Positions 1 through 6,077 of a stretch of DNA of 7,011 nucleotides are shown here, piece by piece. The number at the start of each line of letters is the position of its first letter. Positions within the stretch are counted from its first letter, which is position 1. The position numbers and the translations under genes are program-made. The notes below the pieces were generated by a model. It ran no database searches and was not told the DNA's origin. It saw only the letters and a program-made list of their open reading frames with translations. The DNA comes from an uncultured Ruminococcus sp. Its GTDB lineage: Bacteria; Bacillota; Clostridia; Oscillospirales; Acutalibacteraceae. The DNA is taken from the NCBI GenBank assembly GCA_902773165.1, contig CACYDO010000039.1, positions 1 to 7,011 of the forward strand, given 5' to 3'.

Positions 1-906
1 ATGCGTATTTCGATCCTTCCCGTTGTATTTGGCGAGAAGGTCTGCGCCCGTATTACTACGGCTCTCGGTCTGAAAATGGATAAGCATGCTATCGGCTTCC
101 TTCCCGAGAACCTTGAAAAATATGATAAGCTTCTTTCCTCCAACAGAGGAATTATCCTCGTAACAGGCGCTACCGGTTCCGGTAAATCTACAACGCTTTA
201 TACCGGTCTTAAAGGCGTTATGAGAGAGGATATCAATATCATCACCGTAGAGAACCCTGTCGAGATGATCATTCCCGGAATCAACCAGGTAGATATCAAC
301 GCAAAAGCAGGTCTTACGTTCGCAAGCGCACTTCGTTCTATTCTTCGTCAGGACCCCGACATTATCATGATCGGTGAGATTCGAGATAAGGAAACCGCTG
401 AGATCGCTGCGTCCACCGCTGTAACAGGACACTTGGTTCTTTCCACACTTCATACCTACAATGCCGCTTCTTCAATTATCCGTCTTGTAGATATGGGCGT
501 AGAGCCGTTCATGGTTTCCTCTACTGTAATCGGAGTTATCGCTCAGCGACTTGTCAGACGCCTTTGCGTTAACTGCAAAGAACCTTATATAGCAGGCGCA
601 CATGAGCTTGAGCTTCTGGGTATTGACGATACATCACTTGAGATTCAGCTTTACAGAGCCCCCCAGGGCGGCTGTGAGCGCTGCAATAAATCGGGTCATA
701 AAGGCCGACTTGCTGTGCATGAGGTACTGATGGTTTCTCCTGCAATCAGAAGAGCTATCCAGCAGGATAAGGCAACCGAGGATATTCACGCAATTGCTCT
801 CGAAGAGGGTATGATCTCCATGAGAGAGAATTTAAGAATGAACGTTATCTCCGGTATTATTTCGCTTGAAACAATGCTTGAGGCAGCAAGTGAGGATATG
901 CTTTAA
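1..906 (+). CDS. pilB: Type IV pilus extension ATPase PilB (GspE/PulE family), 5'-truncated
   Basis: This is the C-terminal ATPase part of the cytoplasmic hexameric motor that powers pilus assembly. In the 301 visible residues one sees the Walker A loop GATGSGKST (56-64), an Asp-box region TVENPVE (82-88), a Walker B region DPDIIMIGEIRD (118-129, catalytic Glu126), a His box TGHLVLSTLHT (142-152), and a tetracysteine zinc site C189-x2-C192 and C225-x2-C228. The zinc site marks GspE/PilB and is absent from PilT. The ATG at base 1 is not a credible start: it lies in the conserved segment (RxSxLPxxxGEKV) that normally follows a long N-terminal domain, so the gene begins outside the window. The Asp box has Asn85 where the family usually has Asp. 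The ORF is followed by pilT and pilC, which fixes its role as pilus rather than type II secretion; a secretion-type GspE is the only alternative. Confidence 0.93.
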   Translation: MRISILPVVFGEKVCARITTALGLKMDKHAIGFLPENLEKYDKLLSSNRGIILVTGATGSGKSTTLYTGLKGVMREDINIITVENPVEMIIPGINQVDINAKAGLTFASALRSILRQDPDIIMIGEIRDKETAEIAASTAVTGHLVLSTLHTYNAASSIIRLVDMGVEPFMVSSTVIGVIAQRLVRRLCVNCKEPYIAGAHELELLGIDDTSLEIQLYRAPQGGCERCNKSGHKGRLAVHEVLMVSPAIRRAIQQDKATEDIHAIALEEGMISMRENLRMNVISGIISLETMLEAASEDML

Positions 907-927
907 TTCCGTAAAATTTACTTAAAT

Positions 928-970
928 TTGCAAAATTTTTATTGTATAATTATAATTATGGTGGTATAAT
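928..970 (+). promoter_or_regulatory. Tandem sigma-A-type promoters ahead of pilT
   Basis: Two overlapping candidates lie in the AT-rich gap after pilB. The first is TTGCAA (928-933), a 17-base spacer, then a perfect TATAAT (951-956). The second is TTGTAT (942-947), a 17-base spacer, then TATAAT (965-970) preceded by TG one base upstream (an extended -10). Transcription from the second would start near 977 and give a leader of about 70 bases before the preferred pilT start. Spacing and -10 boxes are seen directly; activity is inferred. Confidence 0.65.
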
Positions 971-990
971 TATACACGTATTAACAATAA

Positions 991-1029
991 GGTGCAATGC
1001 CTGTGGGAAAAGGCGGCGCACTGCCCTGA
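991..1029 (+). other. pilT leader: small hairpin and 10-codon minigene
   Basis: The leader has a two-part stem, GTGC (992-995) with GCAC (1018-1021) and GCC (999-1001) with GGC (1012-1014). It also contains a complete 10-codon reading frame starting at ATG 997 and ending at TGA 1027-1029 (MPVGKGGALP), which abuts the ATG at 1030. AAGG at 989-992 is only 4 bases upstream, so its ribosome site is poor. An imperfect direct repeat, GTGCAATGCCTG (992-1003) against GCGCACTGCCCTG (1016-1028), spans the same stretch. It matches no riboswitch class I know. Function is unproven and chance is possible. Confidence 0.3.
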
Positions 1030-1031
1030 AT

Positions 1032-1036
1032 GGAGG
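1032..1036 (+). promoter_or_regulatory. Ribosome binding site that sets the pilT start
   Basis: GGAGG at 1032-1036 lies 8 bases before ATG 1045, an ideal distance. It overlaps the earlier in-frame ATG at 1030, which has no usable ribosome site of its own. This favours 1045 as the true pilT start. Confidence 0.8.
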
Positions 1037-1044
1037 AAATATTG

Positions 1045-2151
1045 ATGGATTTTCTTGCAATGGTAAAGGAAGCCGTTGAAGCAGGATGCTCTGATATTCA
1101 TATGTCATCGGGTAACTGTCCGGCTTACCGCCTGCACGGTACCATGAGATACTGGGAAGGCGATCCGCTTACCGATGAAGACGTTACATACATGATAAGT
1201 CAGGTGCTCAACAAGGAACGTTTTGATACGTTTATGGAAACCTGCGATGTCGATGGTGCAGCAACAATAGAAGGCGTAAGCCGATTCAGAATAAATGCCT
1301 TCAGAACGAGAAACGGCGCGTCTCTTGTAATGCGAGTTATCAATGAATCAACGCCGGAGCTTGACCAGCTAAATCTTCCGGCTTCTATTGCAAAAATTCT
1401 GGAGCTTAAGGAAGGACTTGTTCTTGTAACCGGTCCTACCGGTTCGGGTAAATCGACAACGCTTGCAGCTCTCATTCATCAGATTAACAGAGAGCGTAAC
1501 CTTAATATAGTAACGATCGAAGACCCGGTAGAGTATTTGCACAGACCGATCGGCTGCGTTATTAATCAGCGTGAAATCGGTCCTGACAGCCGCTCCTACC
1601 ATACAGCTCTTCGTGCGGTTCTTCGTGAAGACCCGGATATTATTCAGATCGGTGAGATCCGAGACTTTGAGTCTGTTTCCATCGCCCTTTCCGCAGCCGA
1701 GACAGGACACCTTGTGTTCTCCACACTTCATACAGAGGGTGCGGCAAAGACTATCGACCGTCTTGTTGATATGTATCCTGCTGCTCAGCAGCGTCAGGCT
1801 CTCGGTCAGATCTCTACATCGTTAAAATGCGTTGTTTCGCAGCGACTTCTTCCAAGATCGGACGTGCCCGGACGTATCGGTGCGTTTGAGATCATGTTTG
1901 TTAACGGCGCTATCTCCAACCTTATTCGTGAGAATAAGATCGCGATGATAGAGCAGGTTATTGAGACGAGCAAAGGCTCCGGAATGATAACGCGAAACAA
2001 GAGTATCCAGATGCTTTACGACAGAGGCTTTATCAATGCACAGACCGCTAAGGAGTACAGCTTCGACGTAGGTACAGCAGAACAGGTACCCGGTCCCGGA
2101 GGCGGTGCAAGACCTCCGTATGGCGGCGCGGTCAATAACAACTACAGGTGA
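1045..2151 (+). CDS. pilT: Type IV pilus retraction ATPase PilT
   Basis: PilT is the cytoplasmic hexameric motor that disassembles type IV pili and drives twitching. Counting from the preferred start (368 residues): an N-terminal PAS-like domain (about 1-105) with the PilT-type SDIH segment near 17-20, Walker A GPTGSGKST (130-138, Lys136), Asp box IEDPVEY (158-164), Walker B DPDIIQIGEIRD (196-207, catalytic Glu204), His box TGHLVFSTLHT (220-230), and AISNLIRE (289-296), the AIRNLIRE-type signature of PilT needed for retraction. It lacks the tetracysteine site of PilB. Length fits the family (about 345-370), with an added Gly/Pro/Asn-rich tail over roughly the last 20 residues. The start at 1045 is chosen for its GGAGG site; an upstream in-frame ATG at 1030 would add five residues. 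It is probably transcribed with pilC from its own promoter. Confidence 0.95.
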   Translation: MDFLAMVKEAVEAGCSDIHMSSGNCPAYRLHGTMRYWEGDPLTDEDVTYMISQVLNKERFDTFMETCDVDGAATIEGVSRFRINAFRTRNGASLVMRVINESTPELDQLNLPASIAKILELKEGLVLVTGPTGSGKSTTLAALIHQINRERNLNIVTIEDPVEYLHRPIGCVINQREIGPDSRSYHTALRAVLREDPDIIQIGEIRDFESVSIALSAAETGHLVFSTLHTEGAAKTIDRLVDMYPAAQQRQALGQISTSLKCVVSQRLLPRSDVPGRIGAFEIMFVNGAISNLIRENKIAMIEQVIETSKGSGMITRNKSIQMLYDRGFINAQTAKEYSFDVGTAEQVPGPGGGARPPYGGAVNNNYR

Positions 2152-2162
2152 GGTGACAATAA

Positions 2163-3416
2163 GTGAAATATTCTTATCTTGCAGTCGATAGAAAAAATAA
2201 AAAGAACAGAGGCGAGGTTACTGCTGAAAGCCGTGACGAGGTAAAACGTATACTTGCGGAAAGAGGCATGACAGCGCTTGAAATCAGCGAAGCTAAAGAA
2301 GGCAGTGTAGATCAGTCCGATCTGCCTATCTGGCAGAGAGATTTCGGCGTTAAGGATCCTCACGAAGTTGTTCTTCCTACAAAAAAAGTACTTTCGACTC
2401 TTAACCAGATGGCGATCATGATGAAATCCGGTATCTCGCTTTCAATGTCAATGGAAGTGCTTCTCGATACGGAAGCAGACAAAGATATGAAAAAGATTCT
2501 GACGATCATCAGTTCAGAGCTTTACAACGGTGTTCCGCTGTCACAGTCGATGGCTTCGTTTAAAACATTCCCGACAATTGTTATCAGCCTTGTTGCTGCC
2601 GGTGAGGCAAACGGTCGTCTTGATATGGCGTTTGAAAACGCTTCCGATATCGTACACAGAGAGCTTGTTCTTTCAGGTAAGATCAAGAGTGCTATGATGT
2701 ACCCGGGCTTCCTTATGGGCTTGACGTTAGTCATGATCATCGTAATGTCAATGTTCGTACTTCCTTCCTTCGCATCGGTATTCACGGCGTTTGGTTCTGA
2801 TCTTCCGGCAATTTCTAAGATGGTAATGGCGTTCTCCGACTTTATGCTCGACTGGTGGTGGCTGTTAATAATCATCGTTGTTGGTTTAGTGACCGGATTT
2901 AAGTCATTGCTGAAATATAATGAGTCGTTCGCCATGTGGTTGGCAGAGCATTTGCTTACAATACCTATTATCGGCGACGTAATGAGAACTACATATATCG
3001 CTCGTTTCTGCAACATCATGGCTTCTCTTACAGACGCAGGCGTAAGTATTCTTCGTGCGCTTGAGCTTTCGAGAGACGTTATCTCCAACATCTTCATGAA
3101 GGACTGTCTTTCACAGGTTATTGAAGATGTAAAGATCGGTACTCCTATCAACGTATCTATGAGCCATTATCCCGTATTTGATACGATTCTCGTATCAATG
3201 GTACGTGTTGGTGAGGAATCGGGTATGTTCTCTGATTCAATGCATAAGATGGCTGATCTTTATCAGGAGCAGTCTGATGAAGCAACAAAGAGACTTACAG
3301 ACGCTATGACACCTGCAATGACAATTATCGTAGCAGGTATCGTAGGCGTAGTTGCTGTATCTATCGTAATGCCGATGTTCGGTATGTACGGCGTAGTTGC
3401 AGAGTCTGCACAGTAA
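2163..3416 (+). CDS. pilC: Type IV pilus inner-membrane platform protein PilC (GspF family)
   Basis: PilC is the polytopic platform protein on which the PilB and PilT motors act. The 417 residues show the GspF/PilC plan: a short N-terminal region (MKYSYLAVDRKNK) like that of PilC proteins, a first cytoplasmic helical domain (about 75-175) with AGEANGRLD (145-153), membrane segments at about 180-201 and 230-247, a second repeat of the helical domain (about 275-375) with VGEESGMF (349-356), and a C-terminal membrane segment at about 383-406. The start is a GTG; AGGTG (2151-2155) lies 7 bases upstream and overlaps the end of pilT, so translation is probably coupled. Length is normal for the family. 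A terminator follows, so no pilin or further assembly gene is co-transcribed downstream. Confidence 0.94.
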   Translation: MKYSYLAVDRKNKKNRGEVTAESRDEVKRILAERGMTALEISEAKEGSVDQSDLPIWQRDFGVKDPHEVVLPTKKVLSTLNQMAIMMKSGISLSMSMEVLLDTEADKDMKKILTIISSELYNGVPLSQSMASFKTFPTIVISLVAAGEANGRLDMAFENASDIVHRELVLSGKIKSAMMYPGFLMGLTLVMIIVMSMFVLPSFASVFTAFGSDLPAISKMVMAFSDFMLDWWWLLIIIVVGLVTGFKSLLKYNESFAMWLAEHLLTIPIIGDVMRTTYIARFCNIMASLTDAGVSILRALELSRDVISNIFMKDCLSQVIEDVKIGTPINVSMSHYPVFDTILVSMVRVGEESGMFSDSMHKMADLYQEQSDEATKRLTDAMTPAMTIIVAGIVGVVAVSIVMPMFGMYGVVAESAQ

Positions 3417-3460
3417 TTTGATCTATAAGATAGATTAGAAAAAGCTGCTTATAATAGAAT

Positions 3461-3488
3461 CGCTCCGTCGAAAGGCGGAGCGGTTTTT
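3461..3488 (+). terminator. Rho-independent terminator of the pilT-pilC unit
   Basis: A strong GC stem, CGCTCCGTC (3461-3469) with GGCGGAGCG (3474-3482; one G-U pair), is closed by a GAAA tetraloop (3470-3473) and followed by five T after one G (3484-3488). It lies 45 bases after the pilC stop. A weaker perfect 6-bp hairpin (ATCTAT/ATAGAT, 3421-3435) sits just after that stop. Confidence 0.9.
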
Positions 3489-3502
3489 AATTGTATAAGC
3501 AC

Positions 3503-3534
3503 AAAAAGCGCGTCCCAAAAAGGAACGCGTTTTT
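3503..3534. terminator. Bidirectional terminator between pilC and the MIF-family gene
   Basis: A run of five A (3503-3507), a stem GCGCGTCC / GGAACGCG (one bulged base) around an A-rich loop, and a run of five T (3530-3534) form a hairpin that reads as an intrinsic terminator on both strands. On the - strand it lies 12 bases past the stop of the gene at 3547-3885. On the + strand it backs up the terminator at 3461. Confidence 0.8.
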
Positions 3535-3546
3535 CTGACTAGTATT

Positions 3547-3885
3547 TTAGAAATTACTGCTGTTGTACCCAAAATTAGAGGTTTCACTGTAGCTGACGTA
3601 CATTTCCTCAATATTGACCACAGAAGACAGGATAGTGTGGAAGCGTGCGGTGAGAGCGTCGTAAGCATTGGGATTAGGCTTGCCGTAGACCATCACGCTT
3701 ATCATAGCGGTTGGCTTTTCATTGCTGCCGCGAAAATAGAGAGCGCATTTAGGCTGAATATTGACCATAAGCCAATTTTCACTTTTACCCGGTATGAGAG
3801 AGATCGCCTTGCCAAATTCATCTTTAAGCTCGGTTTCCTGCTCTTTAGTAATATCTACATTCATCTTGCAGTCTATAAATGGCAT
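3547..3885 (-). CDS. MIF / phenylpyruvate tautomerase family protein
   Basis: A 112-residue member of the MIF branch of the tautomerase superfamily, a small trimeric beta-alpha-beta fold that catalyses keto-enol tautomerisation of substrates such as phenylpyruvate. It begins MPFI, so Met removal would expose the catalytic Pro (Pro2 here). Lys34 in IPGKSENWLMV matches the active-site Lys32 of MIF, and the end NFGYNSSNF matches the MIF C-terminal NxGWNxSxF region. The CxxC of mammalian MIF is absent. Length (about 112-115) is normal. TAAGGAG lies 7 bases before the ATG and contains the stop of the preceding gene (11 bp between genes), so the two form one operon. The physiological substrate cannot be told from sequence. 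Confidence 0.88.
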   Translation of the reverse strand: MPFIDCKMNVDITKEQETELKDEFGKAISLIPGKSENWLMVNIQPKCALYFRGSNEKPTAMISVMVYGKPNPNAYDALTARFHTILSSVVNIEEMYVSYSETSNFGYNSSNF

Positions 3886-3896
3886 ATTCGTTCTCC

Positions 3897-4706
3897 TTAC
3901 TCTTCTTCCTTCTTTGTGATGATATCCTTAAGCTTTCTTGCTTTAGAGATAGGCTTCTTATCAATATGTTTGACGATCGGCTCGTTTTCCTCAAATTCCT
4001 CTTCGGATATTACGTCTACGGGCATGGGCATTGCCGTATCCTCTTCGGGCTGCGGCTCGCTTTCGGGTTCATCTGATTCCGCTGCTGTAACCTCCACGGC
4101 AGCTACAGTATCGTTATCTGCTGCTTCTGTTTCGGCTATAGGCGCAGAAACGTCTTCAGGTGTTTCTGCTGTAGGGTCTGCTGCTTCAGCTTCCTGATCA
4201 GAGTCCTCGGCAGCAGTTTTTTCTTTCTTCATTTTCGTCCTTATGTCCTCTGCTCTTTCGGCAGCTGCCGCACGCAGACTTTCAGCCTTAGCGGCTGTAT
4301 CCTTAGCAGTATCCTTAACGAGTACGCTGGCTTTAGCGGCTGTATTTGCAGCTCCTGCTACGATAGGCTCTTTGACCTTGCGGAAATTTTCTTTTACCTC
4401 AGTTTTGCCGATCTCACTGTTGATCTGCTCCTGATGAATTACCTCGCGGTAAATATCCTGCGCTCTTGTCATGCGCTCCTTAGAAGCGTCAATAACACCG
4501 CAAAGCTGCTCAACATCTTCGGGAAGACCGCTGCGCATAGATGTGTAGAGATACTTGCCAAGAGCAATATACGCCTGGTTTGCGATCTTCTCTTCGTTCT
4601 TCATAACCGTAACAAGACGGCTTTTCTGAGCCTGAGTTGACGTTTTGTCAGCAAGTACATCAAATGTAGAAACAAAAACTTTTTTAAGATCCTTATAAAT
4701 TCCCAT
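3897..4706 (-). CDS. Hypothetical helical protein with long acidic low-complexity region
   Basis: I do not recognise this 269-residue protein by name. Residues 1-110 look like a helical bundle or coiled coil; the part at 36-54 (KNEEKIANQAYIALGKYLY) resembles a helical pattern common in short clostridial proteins of unknown function. Residues 115-160 are Ala/Lys/Glu-rich and repetitive (AAKASVLVKDTAKDTAAKAE), like apolipoprotein- or LEA-type amphipathic helix. Residues 165-240 are strongly acidic and disordered (Asp, Glu, Ala, Pro), and the last 25 are basic then acidic. No signal peptide or membrane segment is seen, so it is probably cytoplasmic. AAAGGAG lies 11 bases before the ATG, a little far but acceptable. 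It is first in an operon with the MIF-family gene. Function unknown. Confidence 0.75.
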   Translation of the reverse strand: MGIYKDLKKVFVSTFDVLADKTSTQAQKSRLVTVMKNEEKIANQAYIALGKYLYTSMRSGLPEDVEQLCGVIDASKERMTRAQDIYREVIHQEQINSEIGKTEVKENFRKVKEPIVAGAANTAAKASVLVKDTAKDTAAKAESLRAAAAERAEDIRTKMKKEKTAAEDSDQEAEAADPTAETPEDVSAPIAETEAADNDTVAAVEVTAAESDEPESEPQPEEDTAMPMPVDVISEEEFEENEPIVKHIDKKPISKARKLKDIITKKEEE

Positions 4707-4802
4707 ATTTTTAATAACTCCTTTGCTTATATAATTTTATATTCGTCCGCAATTATTACCACTTTTAAACAAAGACAATAATCACGATAAGCTTATATAT
4801 AT

Positions 4803-4831
4803 ATATTACCCAAAAATTTGCTCCAGGTCAA
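4803..4831 (-). promoter_or_regulatory. Candidate promoter for the acidic-protein/MIF operon
   Basis: Read on the - strand, TTGACC (4826-4831) is followed by a 17-base spacer and TAATAT (4803-4808), running into an alternating AT tract (4794-4806). It would give a leader of about 90 bases. The -35 is near consensus and the -10 matches 4 of 6, so this is moderate evidence. Confidence 0.45.
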
Positions 4832-4860
4832 TATATAAAGAATTAATTTTTTAAAAACTA

Positions 4861-4890
4861 TATACAAAACACTGCTTTTTATGTTATAAT
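4861..4890 (+). promoter_or_regulatory. Promoter of the CpXC gene
   Basis: A perfect TATAAT (4885-4890) preceded by TG (4882-4883) makes an extended -10. TATACA (4861-4866) is a weak -35 at an 18-base spacing. The predicted start near 4897 leaves a leader of about 85 bases. The two divergent promoters explain most of the gene-free stretch 4707-4982. Confidence 0.6.
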
Positions 4891-4909
4891 AGTACATAGA
4901 AGGATACAT

Positions 4910-4940
4910 AATGAGGCTATTTTGCTTATAGAGCTTCATT
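4910..4940 (+). other. Leader hairpin upstream of the CpXC gene
   Basis: AATGAGGCT (4910-4918) pairs with AGCTTCATT (4932-4940) over nine positions including one G-T wobble, with a 13-base loop. It lies inside the predicted 5' untranslated region, 28 bases before the ribosome binding site. It may affect mRNA stability or bind a regulator; it has no clean T tract, so it is not a standard attenuator. Confidence 0.35.
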
Positions 4941-4982
4941 TGCGTTTTGTGCATACTAAAAAAAACAGGGAGTGTTATCAAT

Positions 4983-5642
4983 ATGTCAAATACAATGACC
5001 AAGACAATTGCCTGCCCGGAGTGTGGAAGCGAGAATGAAATAAAGGTCTACAAGACCGTAAACGCAACAACAGACCCCGATTTCAGAGAACAGCTTCTAA
5101 ACGGTGAGCTATTGCATTTTCGCTGCGAGCATTGCGGATATCAGGCTGAATTAAAATATCCGCTGCTGTACAGCGATATAAAAAATAAATTTATGGTGTA
5201 CTATATCCCCGAGATCGACCGCGACAAGCTTACAGACGAGGCTTTGGAAAAGGAATATGGTGAGCTTGAGGATATTACTCGCCGTCTGGCTTCTAATTTT
5301 AACGAGTTAAAGGAGAAGATCCACGTTTTTGAGTCCGGCCTTGACGACAGAGTTATTGAGGTCGTAAAAGCAGCGCTCAGAGATGTTGTTGAAAAGAGAA
5401 CTGGAGAAACGGTTACGGGTGGTTATTTCTCAAAATACAGCGTTGATGAAGACAGAATAGGGTTTACCTTCTTTGTAGGCGACGGGAACGAGCAGTTCGT
5501 TCAGACAACTCGTCTGGAGATCTACGAAAAGAGCAGCGCTGTGGCAAAAGCGTTTGACGATCAGCAGTCGGACAGAAGCTTTAAAACAATAGACCGCAAT
5601 TGGGCAAGGAATGCTATTTACCGTTATAGAAAAAATAAATAA
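4983..5642 (+). CDS. CpXC-domain zinc-ribbon protein
   Basis: A 219-residue protein with an N-terminal CpXC domain: CPEC (Cys11, Cys14) and CEHC (Cys48, Cys51) form a likely zinc ribbon, with the insert KVYKTVNATTDPDFREQLLNG between them and KFMVYYIPE (69-77) after, as in this family. Residues 80-219 are mixed helix and strand and without a domain I recognise; the basic C-terminus ends YRYRKNK. GGGAG (4968-4972) lies 10 bases before ATG 4983; an in-frame TTG at 4947 would add 12 residues but has no ribosome site. It seems to be transcribed alone. No signal peptide is seen, so it is probably cytoplasmic. The role of CpXC proteins is not established. Confidence 0.82.
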   Translation: MSNTMTKTIACPECGSENEIKVYKTVNATTDPDFREQLLNGELLHFRCEHCGYQAELKYPLLYSDIKNKFMVYYIPEIDRDKLTDEALEKEYGELEDITRRLASNFNELKEKIHVFESGLDDRVIEVVKAALRDVVEKRTGETVTGGYFSKYSVDEDRIGFTFFVGDGNEQFVQTTRLEIYEKSSAVAKAFDDQQSDRSFKTIDRNWARNAIYRYRKNK

Positions 5643-5679
5643 AATATAAATTATTTTGACATTACATGGGTGAAAAGTT

Positions 5680-5708
5680 TACAAAAAAAGTAGTTGTATT
5701 TTTTTTGT
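5680..5708. repeat. A7/T9 inverted repeat between the CpXC gene and ireB
   Basis: ACAAAAAAA (5680-5688) can pair with TTTTTTTGT (5700-5708). The stem is nearly all A-T, so it is a poor terminator, though it is the only hairpin after the CpXC stop. Its right half overlaps the ireB promoter spacer, so it may act instead as bent promoter DNA. Confidence 0.35.
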
Positions 5709-5722
5709 ATGTGAAGTATAAT
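5693..5722 (+). promoter_or_regulatory. Promoter of ireB
   Basis: A perfect TATAAT (5717-5722) has TTGTAT (5693-5698) upstream at an 18-base spacing. The start would be near 5729, giving a leader of about 85 bases. A consensus TTGACA further up (5655-5660) has no good -10 at the right distance. Confidence 0.55.
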
Positions 5723-5754
5723 AAATACAGAAGATCGTTCGCTCTCGTGCACAA

Positions 5755-5789
5755 TTGATACGGCAGCGTTTCTATCAAAAAGTAGAACG
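5755..5789 (+). other. Competing hairpins in the ireB leader
   Basis: TTGATA (5755-5760) can pair with TATCAA (5773-5778). Alternatively CGTTTCTA (5767-5774) can pair with TAGAACG (5783-5789) with one bulged T. The two share bases and exclude each other. CGTTC (5736-5740) could also pair with GAACG (5785-5789). All lie within 60 bases of the ribosome site, so a translational switch is conceivable, but the stems are short. Confidence 0.28.
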
Positions 5790-5813
5790 AAGAAAAGGAA
5801 AGGATGGTATTTG

Positions 5814-6062
5814 ATGGCAGACGACAGAACGAGAGTTTTTTCATTGACAGACAGTGAAGAAGGTATTAAGGCGTCGCTTACTGCGGTTTACGACGCTTTG
5901 AAGGAAAAGGGATATAACCCGGTTAATCAGATCGTGGGATACATAGTTTCCGAGGATCCATCTTATATTACTACACACAAACAAGCGAGAAATATTATCA
6001 GAAAGATTGATAGAGATGATCTTTTGGAAATACTGGTAAAGTCATTTTTAGATGTTAATTAA
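5814..6062 (+). CDS. ireB: IreB family regulatory phosphoprotein (UPF0297)
   Basis: An 82-residue cytoplasmic protein of the IreB family. In Enterococcus faecalis IreB is a substrate of the Ser/Thr kinase IreK (PASTA type) and a negative regulator of cephalosporin resistance, which ties it to the cell-wall stress response. Family hallmarks seen are VYDALKEKGYNPVNQIVGY (25-43), DPSYIT (48-53), ARNIIRK (58-64) and a Leu-rich C-terminal helix. Thr6 in DDRTRVF sits where E. faecalis IreB has its main phosphorylated Thr7, so kinase control is probably kept. Start ATG 5814 has AAAGGA (5799-5804) 9 bases upstream; a TTG just before it at 5811 is less likely. The gene is 15 bp upstream of a gene of unknown function, not of ruvX as is usual. 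Confidence 0.92.
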   Translation: MADDRTRVFSLTDSEEGIKASLTAVYDALKEKGYNPVNQIVGYIVSEDPSYITTHKQARNIIRKIDRDDLLEILVKSFLDVN

Positions 6063-6077
6063 TAAGGAGGAAACAGT

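Noticed and set aside
991..1029. Cyclic di-GMP or other known riboswitch before pilT
   Set aside because: Such switches often control pilus genes, but the leader is too short and lacks the conserved GEMM bases and tetraloop layout.
2522..3151. Long - strand open frame (209 residues) opposite pilC
   Set aside because: It lies wholly inside pilC, has no ribosome site or recognisable domain, and its composition is what the reverse of a hydrophobic gene gives.
3450..3455. TATAAT box after pilC
   Set aside because: No -35 at a fitting distance and it lies directly before a terminator.
3637..4197. Long + strand open frame (186 residues) across the MIF and acidic-protein genes
   Set aside because: Its Ser/Ala-rich end is just the reverse reading of the acidic low-complexity region; the - strand genes have proper ribosome sites and family matches.
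4794..4806. Alternating AT tract as a functional repeat or origin element
   Set aside because: Only 13 bases long and explained by an AT-rich promoter region; no DnaA boxes seen nearby.
4793..5002. - strand open frame in the divergent promoter region
   Set aside because: It is AT-rich translated spacer without a ribosome site and overlaps both promoters and the CpXC start.
5655..5682. Consensus TTGACA as the main ireB promoter
   Set aside because: No acceptable -10 occurs 16-18 bases downstream (best is TTTACA); the TATAAT at 5717 is much better.
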